Position numbers and translations under genes: made by a program | Shown: piece by piece, positions 57,114-64,000 of the stretch | Layout: each line of letters begins with the position of its first letter | Numbering within the stretch: position 1 is the first letter of the stretch | Notes under the pieces: generated by a model | What the model saw: the letters and a program-made list of their open reading frames with translations, nothing else | Told to the model about the DNA's origin: nothing | Database searches by the model: none | Assembly (NCBI RefSeq): GCF_000018545.1 | Contig: NC_000914.2 | Location: 124,001 to 188,000, forward strand | Direction of reading: 5' to 3' | Length of the DNA: 64,000 nucleotides | DNA from: Sinorhizobium fredii NGR234 | GTDB taxonomy: Bacteria > Pseudomonadota > Alphaproteobacteria > Rhizobiales > Rhizobiaceae

Positions 57114-58109
57114 TCAGCTCTCGAATAGGCTTCCGGCACTGCGTTCTTCGGCGCGCTGAAAGGCAAGCGTGGCAATTGCCGTGTCCTGGACACCGGTCCC
57201 CGTAAGATCTGCTATAGTGATATCTGACTCGCGGGTACGTCCGGTTTTCACGCCCGCAATCACCTCCCCCAACTCCGGAAAAGCAGCGTCCCGCGCGATG
57301 AGGCCTGCCTCTATGGCATGGTGAAGTTCACCCAGTCTCCGTGTCTGTGTAAGACTATCCGCCACATAAACATCCGCGCGCGCGATTGCCGCTGGATCAA
57401 GTTCGTTTTTATGCTCAGCGTCGGAGCCCATTGCAGTTACATGCTGCCCAGCTTCAAGCCAGGACGCTACGAGGATTGGCCGGTCTGCGGGCGTCGTCGT
57501 AACAACGATATGGGCACCGGAAACGGCTTGCCGTGGATCATCGGACGCGCTGATGGCGAAGCTATGCTCAAGCTTCAACTGCTCGACGAGTGCCTCCGCC
57601 TTAAGCTGATCGCGCGCCCATATACGGGCTTGGCGGATAGGCCTCACCAGAGTCAGCGCACGCAGTTGCAGTCTCGCCTGAACGCCCGCTCCAAAGATGG
57701 TTGCGACCGAAGCATCTTGTTGCGACAAATGTTTTGCAGCAACGGCGCCAGCGGCCGCCGTACGAACGTCGGTGAGGTAACCATTGTCTAAAAGAAGCGC
57801 TTGAACCAAACCCGTTTGGCTCGAGAGCAATACCATCATCCCATTTGTGCTCGGAAGGCCGATCTTTGGGTTGTCGAAGAAGCCGGGGCTGATCTTAATC
57901 GCAAAACCGCCCAAACCGGGAATATACGCAGTTTTCACATCGACTTCACCCCTGCTGTCAGGCACGTCCAAGCGCAGAATGGGCGGCATTTTTACGGCGT
58001 TTGGTACGGCGAGTGCGCGGAAAGCGTCTTCGGTGCACTTAACCGCGTCGAGGTCGAGCGGCACGATTTGCCTCAACTCCCCCTCAGTGAGTATTTTCAT
58101 TGTAGGCAT
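57114..58109 (-). CDS. y4tK: Ornithine cyclodeaminase/mu-crystallin family protein (y4tK-like, EutC-type)
   Basis: A protein of about 331 residues related to ornithine cyclodeaminase, alanine dehydrogenase and EutC. The NAD(P) motif is VATIFGAGVQARLQLRALTLV, and the substrate region GFAIKISPGFFDNPKIGLPSTNG. The ATG at 58109 overlaps the y4tJ stop by one base (TGATG) with GGAGG before it, so the pair is coupled. In ectoine clusters EutB and EutC occur as this very pair. Confidence 0.88.
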   Translation of the reverse strand: MPTMKILTEGELRQIVPLDLDAVKCTEDAFRALAVPNAVKMPPILRLDVPDSRGEVDVKTAYIPGLGGFAIKISPGFFDNPKIGLPSTNGMMVLLSSQTGLVQALLLDNGYLTDVRTAAAGAVAAKHLSQQDASVATIFGAGVQARLQLRALTLVRPIRQARIWARDQLKAEALVEQLKLEHSFAISASDDPRQAVSGAHIVVTTTPADRPILVASWLEAGQHVTAMGSDAEHKNELDPAAIARADVYVADSLTQTRRLGELHHAIEAGLIARDAAFPELGEVIAGVKTGRTRESDITIADLTGTGVQDTAIATLAFQRAEERSAGSLFES

Positions 58110-59107
58110 CAATCCTCCTCGGTCGCTCTGACAACTCCGTTAATGACCTCCCGATGCAGGCCCATGTCGATGTTTTGACCTGACAAAACGACTCCTACTG
58201 AACCTCCGCGAGCAGCCACCTTGCCGGAGAGAAGCGCTGCGATACCGACAGCGCCGGCGCCCTCGAGTATCTGACGCTCATGCTCATAAGCATGTCTAAT
58301 TCCCGCGGCTATTTCGCCTTCATTAACGAGGACAACATCGTCCAGAAGGGCTCTGCACATTTGAAAGGTCCAAGCGTTGGCCATGCCGATTCCTCCACCT
58401 AAAGAATCAGCCAAGCTCCGATACTCCTTCACTTGTACCGGATGCCCAGCTTCGATGCTGGCCTTCATCGCGGCGCCTCGATCCATAGTGACACCGATGA
58501 TCCTCGCATGAGGCCGCAGTGCCTTCACCGCTGCTGCAACGCCTGCAGCCAAGCCGCCACCCGACAGTGGAAGCAGTACCATCGCGACGTCCGGCATCGC
58601 CTCAACGATCTCAAGACCGACGGTTCGCTGGCCGGCGATGATATGCGGGTGATCGAAAGGCGGGATCATGCTGAGGCCTTCCTCCGCGACGAGCCGCTCG
58701 ACTTCGACTTGCGCATCGTCTTGTGACGATCCCACTATCCGAACTGTCGCGCCAAGCTTCCGGATCTCGGAAACCTTGTTTTCTGGAACAAGATCCGACA
58801 TGCAGATGGTGGCGCGAGAGCCGACCGCTTTTGCGGCGTAGGAAAGAGCCCGTCCGTGATTGCCCGTAGATGCCGCAATAACCCCACGTGCCCGATCCGA
58901 CGGGCTGAGTTGAAGAATTGCGTTTGTCGCACCCCGCAGCTTAAAGCTACCAGTGCGCTGATAGTGCTCGAGCTTGAGGCTGACCTGAGTTCCGGTAAGT
59001 TCGGTTAGCGACCTTGATGTCGTCAGAGGGGTACGGAAGACGTGCTCTTCGATCCGCTCACGCGCTCGCTCGATCGATTCTAGACTTAAGTTCGACAATT
59101 CATTCAC
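58109..59107 (-). CDS. y4tJ: Threonine dehydratase-like PLP enzyme (y4tJ-like, EutB-type)
   Basis: A 332-residue fold-type II PLP enzyme. The PLP lysine is in RTGSFKLRGATNAI, the phosphate loop is LSGGGLAAG, and STGNHGRALSYAAKAVG is the substrate-binding stretch. It resembles serine/threonine dehydratases and EutB, proposed to help convert hydroxyectoine-derived intermediates. It is coupled to y4tK downstream and follows y4tI after 36 bases. Confidence 0.9.
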   Translation of the reverse strand: MNELSNLSLESIERARERIEEHVFRTPLTTSRSLTELTGTQVSLKLEHYQRTGSFKLRGATNAILQLSPSDRARGVIAASTGNHGRALSYAAKAVGSRATICMSDLVPENKVSEIRKLGATVRIVGSSQDDAQVEVERLVAEEGLSMIPPFDHPHIIAGQRTVGLEIVEAMPDVAMVLLPLSGGGLAAGVAAAVKALRPHARIIGVTMDRGAAMKASIEAGHPVQVKEYRSLADSLGGGIGMANAWTFQMCRALLDDVVLVNEGEIAAGIRHAYEHERQILEGAGAVGIAALLSGKVAARGGSVGVVLSGQNIDMGLHREVINGVVRATEED

Positions 59108-59143
59108 CTAATACAGTGGCAAACATCCTGGCATACAAGTCGA

Positions 59144-60340
59144 TCAACGTGCAGACTGCCCATGCAGCAAATCGAAACAATACTTCACAGCAAGTTCGGT
59201 CGTCGGGATGAGAACGTCGTCGGAAACCGCGAACGTGGGGGTATGCACACCGGACTCGTTCCCGGGTTCGCCACTGCCGAACCAGAAATAGATCGATGGA
59301 ATGCATTGAGAGTAGAAACCGAAGTCATCGCTCCCGCTAATGGCCTTGCCCTGCGTCAACGCGTCGGAACCCGCCATATCGGACACGGCGTCGCGGAAGA
59401 GGCGCACCATTTCGGGGTCATTGATGACCGCCGGTTCACCTGATGTAACGACGACCTCGGCTTTTCCGCGATGAAGTGCTGCGACGCCTTCGGCAATTTC
59501 TCTCACCCGTTGCGACAATAGCGGTCGCAGTTCTGGGTTCGTCGTTCTTATTGTTCCCTCCATCACGACCTTCGGACAAATAATATTAGTCGCCTCTCCG
59601 CCGTGGATTGTGCCTATCGTGATGACCGATCGATCATCGACCGGCACTTCCCTTGAAATGACCTTCTGCACTTCGTTGACAAAAGCTGCCGCAATCGTAA
59701 TTGCGTCGATGCCATTATGGGGTGTTGAGCCATGGGCTGCACTGCCAGACACGGTAACCTTGAATTGGTCCGACGATTTGCTCACTGCTCCTTCGCGGGC
59801 GCCGAATTTGCCCACCTGTATCGACGGGGTAACATGGAAGCCCACAGCATTGTCGAAGCCCTCAAGGAGTCGCTCTTCGAGCACCGTGCGACCGCCAAGC
59901 GGTTCAGCCTCTTCTGCCGGTTGAAAAAAGACGCGCAGTTTGCCAGCGAAATTGTTTCGCATTCGGTGAAAGGCCAACGCCACCCCCATGGCGATGGAAG
60001 CGTGGAGGTCGTGGCCGCAAGCATGCATCACTCCCTCCACGTGAGACTGGTACGGCAAATCATCGCGAGTTTCTTGTATGGGAAGGGCATCGATGTCGCC
60101 GCGGACAGCAACCGCTCTCTTTGGTCCGGAAGCAGACCCTTCGATGTCGATGTAGAGCCCTGTATTATGGAAAACAGTCGCCCCTTTCAGGCCGAACCGC
60201 TCAAGCATCCCTCTTATTCGCTGCTGCGTTTTCCACTCGTTGTTGGAAAGTTCCGGCTCCCGATGCATCGCGTGACGCAATTCAAGAACCGCGTCGCGCT
60301 CGGCTTCGATTAGAAGACTGTTATTGATACGGAAGTTCAT
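59144..60340 (-). CDS. y4tI: M20 amidohydrolase (y4tI-like)
   Basis: A 398-residue M20D-type metal-dependent amidohydrolase (hippurate/N-acyl-amino-acid hydrolase group). Metal ligands are in HACGHDLHASIA and PAEEAEPLGG; the dimerisation-domain histidine is in GSAAHGSTPHNGID. The start at 60340 has AGGG six bases before it. In this gene set it could take the deacetylase step that a DoeB/EutE protein performs in known ectoine pathways, since no DoeB homologue is present. Confidence 0.9.
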   Translation of the reverse strand: MNFRINNSLLIEAERDAVLELRHAMHREPELSNNEWKTQQRIRGMLERFGLKGATVFHNTGLYIDIEGSASGPKRAVAVRGDIDALPIQETRDDLPYQSHVEGVMHACGHDLHASIAMGVALAFHRMRNNFAGKLRVFFQPAEEAEPLGGRTVLEERLLEGFDNAVGFHVTPSIQVGKFGAREGAVSKSSDQFKVTVSGSAAHGSTPHNGIDAITIAAAFVNEVQKVISREVPVDDRSVITIGTIHGGEATNIICPKVVMEGTIRTTNPELRPLLSQRVREIAEGVAALHRGKAEVVVTSGEPAVINDPEMVRLFRDAVSDMAGSDALTQGKAISGSDDFGFYSQCIPSIYFWFGSGEPGNESGVHTPTFAVSDDVLIPTTELAVKYCFDLLHGQSAR

Positions 60341-60535
60341 TGCTGCCCTCATCCAATAAAGCTGTTTGAAACTAGATTATCATCAACAGACGAGCAGGTT
60401 TGCCGATTTAGGTGCTGATGCTGCAGGATTCCGGCGTTCGGTGAGCGTTTCACGCAGATTCCGGCCCTTCCATTCGTTTGCGCAGGACGCAAGCGGAATG
60501 CGAATCTTTTAGGTACGGTGGATTGGCGATTAAGC

Positions 60536-60724
60536 TCATTTCGTTGCCTCACAAACGGCTCGACCGTCCCACCCGTACAACGAGTCTGAGGCGCCTACGT
60601 CGCCGTCGATCCTGTGGCGCCGAGACCAGCCAGCCCGATCGAGTACTGCCAAAACGGAGCCGCTTGTCCACGCAAACGCGATGATCATCGCGACGGCAAG
60701 AAGGCACCCGAGATAGGAATGCAC
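60536..60724 (-). CDS. Possible small membrane protein
   Basis: A 62-codon frame between y4tH and y4tI with one hydrophobic segment near the N-terminus (LGCLLAVAMIIAFAWTSGSVLAV). It has no family I recognise. It lies in a 460-base gap that otherwise shows nothing, on the same strand as the operon. It may also be a fragment of a permease. Confidence 0.25.
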   Translation of the reverse strand: MHSYLGCLLAVAMIIAFAWTSGSVLAVLDRAGWSRRHRIDGDVGASDSLYGWDGRAVCEATK

Positions 60725-60801
60725 CGGCTCGGGATGAGTTCGGATCTCAAATTGAAGCAGTCACGCTGCTGGCCATGGGCCCACTGGCCGGCCGCCAATC
60801 A

Positions 60802-61575
60802 TCACCCGTCAAGAACCGCCTTGAGAAATTCGCGCGTACGCTCTTCCTTAGGCTGACTAAACAATTGCTCTGGCGTGCCCTCTTCACGGATTCGTCCTTT
60901 GTCGAAGAAGCAGACACGATCGGATATTTCGCGCGCGAATCTCATCTCGTGTGTAACCATCAGCATCGTCAGGTCGTGCTCGGCCGCGAGCCTCCGGATG
61001 ACGTTAAGGACTTCGCCGACCAGTTCAGGATCTAGAGCGGAAGTCGGCTCATCGAACAGCATAATCTTCGGTCGCATCGCCAAAGCTCTGGCAATCCCCA
61101 CACGCTGCTGTTGGCCCCCCGAAAGCTGAGCTGGAAATTTATGTGCGTGATCAACTAGGCCGACCAACTCAAGAAGTTCCTCGGCACGTCGGCGCGCTTC
61201 CTCTTTCGATAGGCCGAGTACAACCCGCGGAGCCTCCGTGAGATTTCTGAGCACCGTCATGTGTGGAAAGAGATTGAACTGCTGAAAGACCATGCCCAGT
61301 TGGGTGCGCATCTTCCTGAGATGTTTTTCTGTCGCAGGCATCATAGAACCGTTCTTTAGCTCATGCCAAAGAGGCTCCCCGCCCACGTAGACTGCTCCAT
61401 CGTTGATGCCTTCGAGCGTCATCAGTATGCGAAGGACAGTCGACTTTCCGGAGCCGGAAGGGCCAATGATAGATACTTTTTCCCCACGTCGAACCTCGAA
61501 ATCGAGTTCGTTGATCACGGTGAAATTGCCGTAGGCCTTTTTTACCTTGTCGAAAACGATGATGGAGTCACTCAT
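60802..61575 (-). CDS. y4tH: Polar amino-acid ABC transporter ATP-binding protein (y4tH-like, EhuA-type)
   Basis: A 257-residue ATPase of the polar amino-acid uptake group. Walker [11 protein letters not shown]-loop [11 protein letters not shown], signature [15 protein letters not shown], Walker [14 protein letters not shown]. Its start overlaps the y4tG stop by four bases. Its family position is that of EhuA, the ectoine transporter ATPase. Confidence 0.93.
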   Translation of the reverse strand: MSDSIIVFDKVKKAYGNFTVINELDFEVRRGEKVSIIGPSGSGKSTVLRILMTLEGINDGAVYVGGEPLWHELKNGSMMPATEKHLRKMRTQLGMVFQQFNLFPHMTVLRNLTEAPRVVLGLSKEEARRRAEELLELVGLVDHAHKFPAQLSGGQQQRVGIARALAMRPKIMLFDEPTSALDPELVGEVLNVIRRLAAEHDLTMLMVTHEMRFAREISDRVCFFDKGRIREEGTPEQLFSQPKEERTREFLKAVLDG

Positions 61576-62267
61576 CTCAGGGGAACCCCTCTTTTGGGAA
61601 GGTTGACGTCGACGATCCGAACGAGCGCCGAGGCAACGATTGTTAGGATAAGGTAGATGCCACCAACCATAGAAAGCGGCACGAGATAATTGAAAGTCTG
61701 GTCTCCGATGATCTTAGCCGCGTTTAGCATCTCAACAATTGTAACGACCGAAAGAACGGGAACGTCCTTCATAATAGAGACGAGATAATTTCCGAGAGCG
61801 GGTATGACACGAGGAATGGCCTGCGGAAGGATCACGTGCGTAAACGTGCGCGCAGGAGGAAGATCAAGCGACTTGGCCGCTTCCCGCTGCCCGTGGTCAA
61901 CAGCCTGTATTCCGCCCCGATAAACTTCGGAAATATACGCGCTATACTGGATGCCAAGGGCCAAGGCTCCGGTCAAAAAGGCAGGGAATATTATTCCATA
62001 CTCAGGAAGTACATAGTACAAGAAGAACAATTGGGCGATTAATGGCGTGTCCCTTATGAACTCGATTAGGACAGCGGCCGGCCAGGCTACCCATCTCGTA
62101 CGCATCCCCCGTAAAACCGCGAACACCATTCCTAGGACGCATGCGACGAAGAAGCCCAGAAAGGCCGCCTGGAGAGTGGTTATCAATCCCATCAAAAGCA
62201 TTGGCAAAATGGAAATAGCGAATGCTAACTCTCCGTTGCCGGTATCCCATGTAAAACCGTAGAGCAT
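61572..62267 (-). CDS. y4tG: Polar amino-acid ABC transporter permease (y4tG-like)
   Basis: A 231-residue inner-membrane permease of the HisM/EhuD group with about five helices. The EAA loop is [41 protein letters not shown] stands before the ATG. It starts two bases after the y4tF stop. Confidence 0.92.
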   Translation of the reverse strand: MLYGFTWDTGNGELAFAISILPMLLMGLITTLQAAFLGFFVACVLGMVFAVLRGMRTRWVAWPAAVLIEFIRDTPLIAQLFFLYYVLPEYGIIFPAFLTGALALGIQYSAYISEVYRGGIQAVDHGQREAAKSLDLPPARTFTHVILPQAIPRVIPALGNYLVSIMKDVPVLSVVTIVEMLNAAKIIGDQTFNYLVPLSMVGGIYLILTIVASALVRIVDVNLPKRGVPLR

Positions 62268-62269
62268 TT

Positions 62270-62941
62270 CTACCTCCGATGTCCGCGCCAGCGGGTTACC
62301 GACGATTCTATGAGGCGCATGAAGAAAGACAGTACGAGTGCTATCCCGAAATACATAAGAAGGACCATTGTATATACGGTCGTGCTATCTTGGTAGAAAT
62401 TGCGCAGTTGCTCCGCGGCGAAAGTCAAGTCATGCAATGTAATGAGCGATACCAGTGAGGTATCTTTCAAAGCGGCGATCGCGAGATTGGAGAAACTCGG
62501 CATCATCTCCGGGATCGCTTGCGGTAACGCCACGCGCCAGAGAGCTTGTGACGAGCTGAAGTTCAACGCCGTTGCTGCCTCATATTGACTAGGACTGACC
62601 GCCTGAATTGCCCCTCGAACGATTTCCGCACCATAAGCCCCCAGGTTAAGGCTAAGAGCGAGAACGCCAGCCACTACGGGAGAAAGTCGCAGATCGATGC
62701 CCATCATGTCCCCGGCGATCGGCAGGGCGAAAAAGAGCCAGAACAACTGGACCAATAGAGATGTTCCGCGGAAGATCTCAATGTAGAGGATTGAAAAGCC
62801 TTTGACGAACGGGTTCTTGGAAAGCTTTCCAATCCCGAACGCGAAAGAGCAGACAGCCCCAAAGAACATAGAGTAAAGAGTGAATTGGATCGTGACCCAG
62901 GCGCCACGACCCAACGGTCCGAGGTAGTCGTGCCAATCCAT
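62270..62941 (-). CDS. y4tF: Polar amino-acid ABC transporter permease (y4tF-like)
   Basis: A 223-residue permease of the HisQ/EhuC group. The EAA loop is YEAATALNFSSSQALWRVALPQAIPEMMPSFSNLAI. The start at 62941 (MDWHDYLGPLG) matches the usual beginning of EhuC-like proteins; the frame is open to 62986. Confidence 0.9.
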   Translation of the reverse strand: MDWHDYLGPLGRGAWVTIQFTLYSMFFGAVCSFAFGIGKLSKNPFVKGFSILYIEIFRGTSLLVQLFWLFFALPIAGDMMGIDLRLSPVVAGVLALSLNLGAYGAEIVRGAIQAVSPSQYEAATALNFSSSQALWRVALPQAIPEMMPSFSNLAIAALKDTSLVSLITLHDLTFAAEQLRNFYQDSTTVYTMVLLMYFGIALVLSFFMRLIESSVTRWRGHRR

Positions 62942-63037
62942 TGATAGCTCGCCTTTAAGTGGAAGGTAGACGCGGCGCGTTCGCACCGGAGAGACGTCGA
63001 CGGATGTTTCGGTCGACGTTCAATCGTTCTTGCTGCC

Positions 63038-63940
63038 TCAATTCGAGCATAACTCTTTGGTCGTCTTGTCGGGTATCGCCGCGATCGACTCTGGCAAATA
63101 ACCGTACCCGAGCAAGAGCTGCTTGAACTCATCCGTCTTGCGGAACTCCAGGAGCGCCTCGTTGAACTTGTCACGCAGGTCGGCGGATTCCTTGTTGAAG
63201 CTGAAGGCACCCCAACTGCGCTGAATTTTGCCATCGATGACCGGATCTTGGAAAGGCGTGGCGAGTTCGACTTTGTCGCTCTTTTTGGCAAGGTCGGCTG
63301 CAGTTGAGGCCGCCGCTGCATAGGCGTCGGCGCGCCCGGTGGCGACCGCTGAAATAGCGTCGGCATTTGCTGCGATCGTTATTATGTTCTCGTTTGGGAC
63401 GCCCAATGCCTGCATCATTCGCAACTGATCGGCGCCCGCCATGATCGCAATCTTCCCCTGTTGAGCCACGTCTTCATAGGAGTGAAAGTTTCGCGGGTTG
63501 CCTTTGATCACCAGCATTCCCTCGCCATAACTGGAATTCGGCTCACTGTAGATAACCTTCTCGCAACGCTCTGGTCGAATGGCCATCCCGGCGGCGGTCA
63601 TGTCAAAGCGGTTGGCTTGCAGCCCGGGAATTAACGACCCAAAAGTCGTGACGACCCATTGAATGTTCTCTGGTTTGATCCCCAATTTCTCGAGGACGCG
63701 CCGCGCAACATCGGCCTCAGAGCCCTTCACCTCGCCGTTCGGGTCGGTATAGCTGCCGGGCATCTCATTCGCTATTGCGATAGTGATGTACCCGCGCGCT
63801 TTCACTTCCTCGAGCGTCACGGCACCTGCAAGCTGCGCTGACAAGAACAAACTTAGGGCCGCAGCCACACTCGCAATGCGGCCGGCAGGAAGGAAGCGAG
63901 CAACAGCAGGTGCGGTTTTGGAGATCTTTAGATGTGTCAT
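63038..63940 (-). CDS. y4tE: Amino-acid/ectoine ABC transporter substrate-binding protein (y4tE-like, EhuB-type)
   Basis: A 300-residue periplasmic binding protein (SBP_bac_3 family). A signal peptide is visible (SVAAALSLFLSAQLAGA). RGYITIAIANEMPGSY and RPERCEKVIYSEPNSSYGEGMLVIKGNP resemble EhuB, the ectoine/hydroxyectoine binder. The start at 63940 has AAGGGGAA before it. The gene is first in the operon; its promoter lies at or beyond the right edge. Confidence 0.92.
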   Translation of the reverse strand: MTHLKISKTAPAVARFLPAGRIASVAAALSLFLSAQLAGAVTLEEVKARGYITIAIANEMPGSYTDPNGEVKGSEADVARRVLEKLGIKPENIQWVVTTFGSLIPGLQANRFDMTAAGMAIRPERCEKVIYSEPNSSYGEGMLVIKGNPRNFHSYEDVAQQGKIAIMAGADQLRMMQALGVPNENIITIAANADAISAVATGRADAYAAAASTAADLAKKSDKVELATPFQDPVIDGKIQRSWGAFSFNKESADLRDKFNEALLEFRKTDEFKQLLLGYGYLPESIAAIPDKTTKELCSN

Positions 63941-64000
63941 TTGGTTCCCCTTTTTGAGCGGGCTTACGAAGCCGCCGCTGGGGATGATCAATGCACTCGG

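Overview
The window is a piece of a rhizobial symbiotic plasmid. Gene content and order match, from memory, the y4t-y4u-y4v-y4w part of the symbiotic plasmid of Sinorhizobium (Ensifer) fredii NGR234, so the organism is probably that strain or a close relative. The evidence is a near-complete nif/fix set, NifA sites (TGT-N10-ACA) with sigma-54 promoters (TGGCAC-N5-TTGC type) before most units, a nod-box-like element, and many insertion-sequence scars. No rRNA, tRNA, CRISPR array or replication origin was seen.

Layout. 0.2-7.2 kb: an MFS transporter, a flavin-reductase remnant, an XRE regulator, an M16 peptidase pair (y4wB, y4wA) behind a NifA/sigma-54 promoter, and a hemerythrin-like gene. 7.5-17.3 kb (minus strand): nifH-nifD-nifK-nifE-nifN-nifX-DUF269 gene, then a scrambled nifH/DUF269 chimera with its own perfect NifA-type promoter, then fdxB. 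17.7-24.8 kb (minus): nifQ-dctA followed by a P450, a SnoaL-like protein, a double SDR and a luciferase-like monooxygenase, apparently one long NifA-driven unit. 25.1-35.2 kb (plus): peroxiredoxin, hesB/iscA-like gene, fixABCX, nifA, nifB, fdxN, nifZ, fixU.

35.5-43.4 kb is a mobile-element graveyard: an IS5 scar, a second broken copy of the MFS gene split by an intact IS21-family element with an 8-bp target duplication, a glutamate dehydrogenase gene, a frameshifted IS110 transposase, a UPF0262 gene and a CoA-transferase tail.

43.5-64 kb (all minus) is metabolic: aldehyde dehydrogenase (y4uC), class III aminotransferase (y4uB), a CapA-like protein, a peptide-type ABC transporter (y4tO-S), two creatinase-fold M24 proteins (y4tM, y4tL), a cyclodeaminase (y4tK), a threonine-dehydratase-like enzyme (y4tJ), an M20 amidohydrolase (y4tI) and a polar amino-acid ABC transporter (y4tE-H). 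Together these resemble a rearranged ectoine-type uptake and degradation system.

How it works together: NifA, encoded here, would switch on nitrogenase structural and cofactor genes, electron supply (FixABCX, FdxN, FdxB), Mo and Fe-S supply (NifQ, HesB-like), dicarboxylate fuel uptake (DctA), peroxide defence and the M16 peptidases under low oxygen. The P450 cluster seems carried in the same regulon. Gene names of the y4 type are recalled, not searched.
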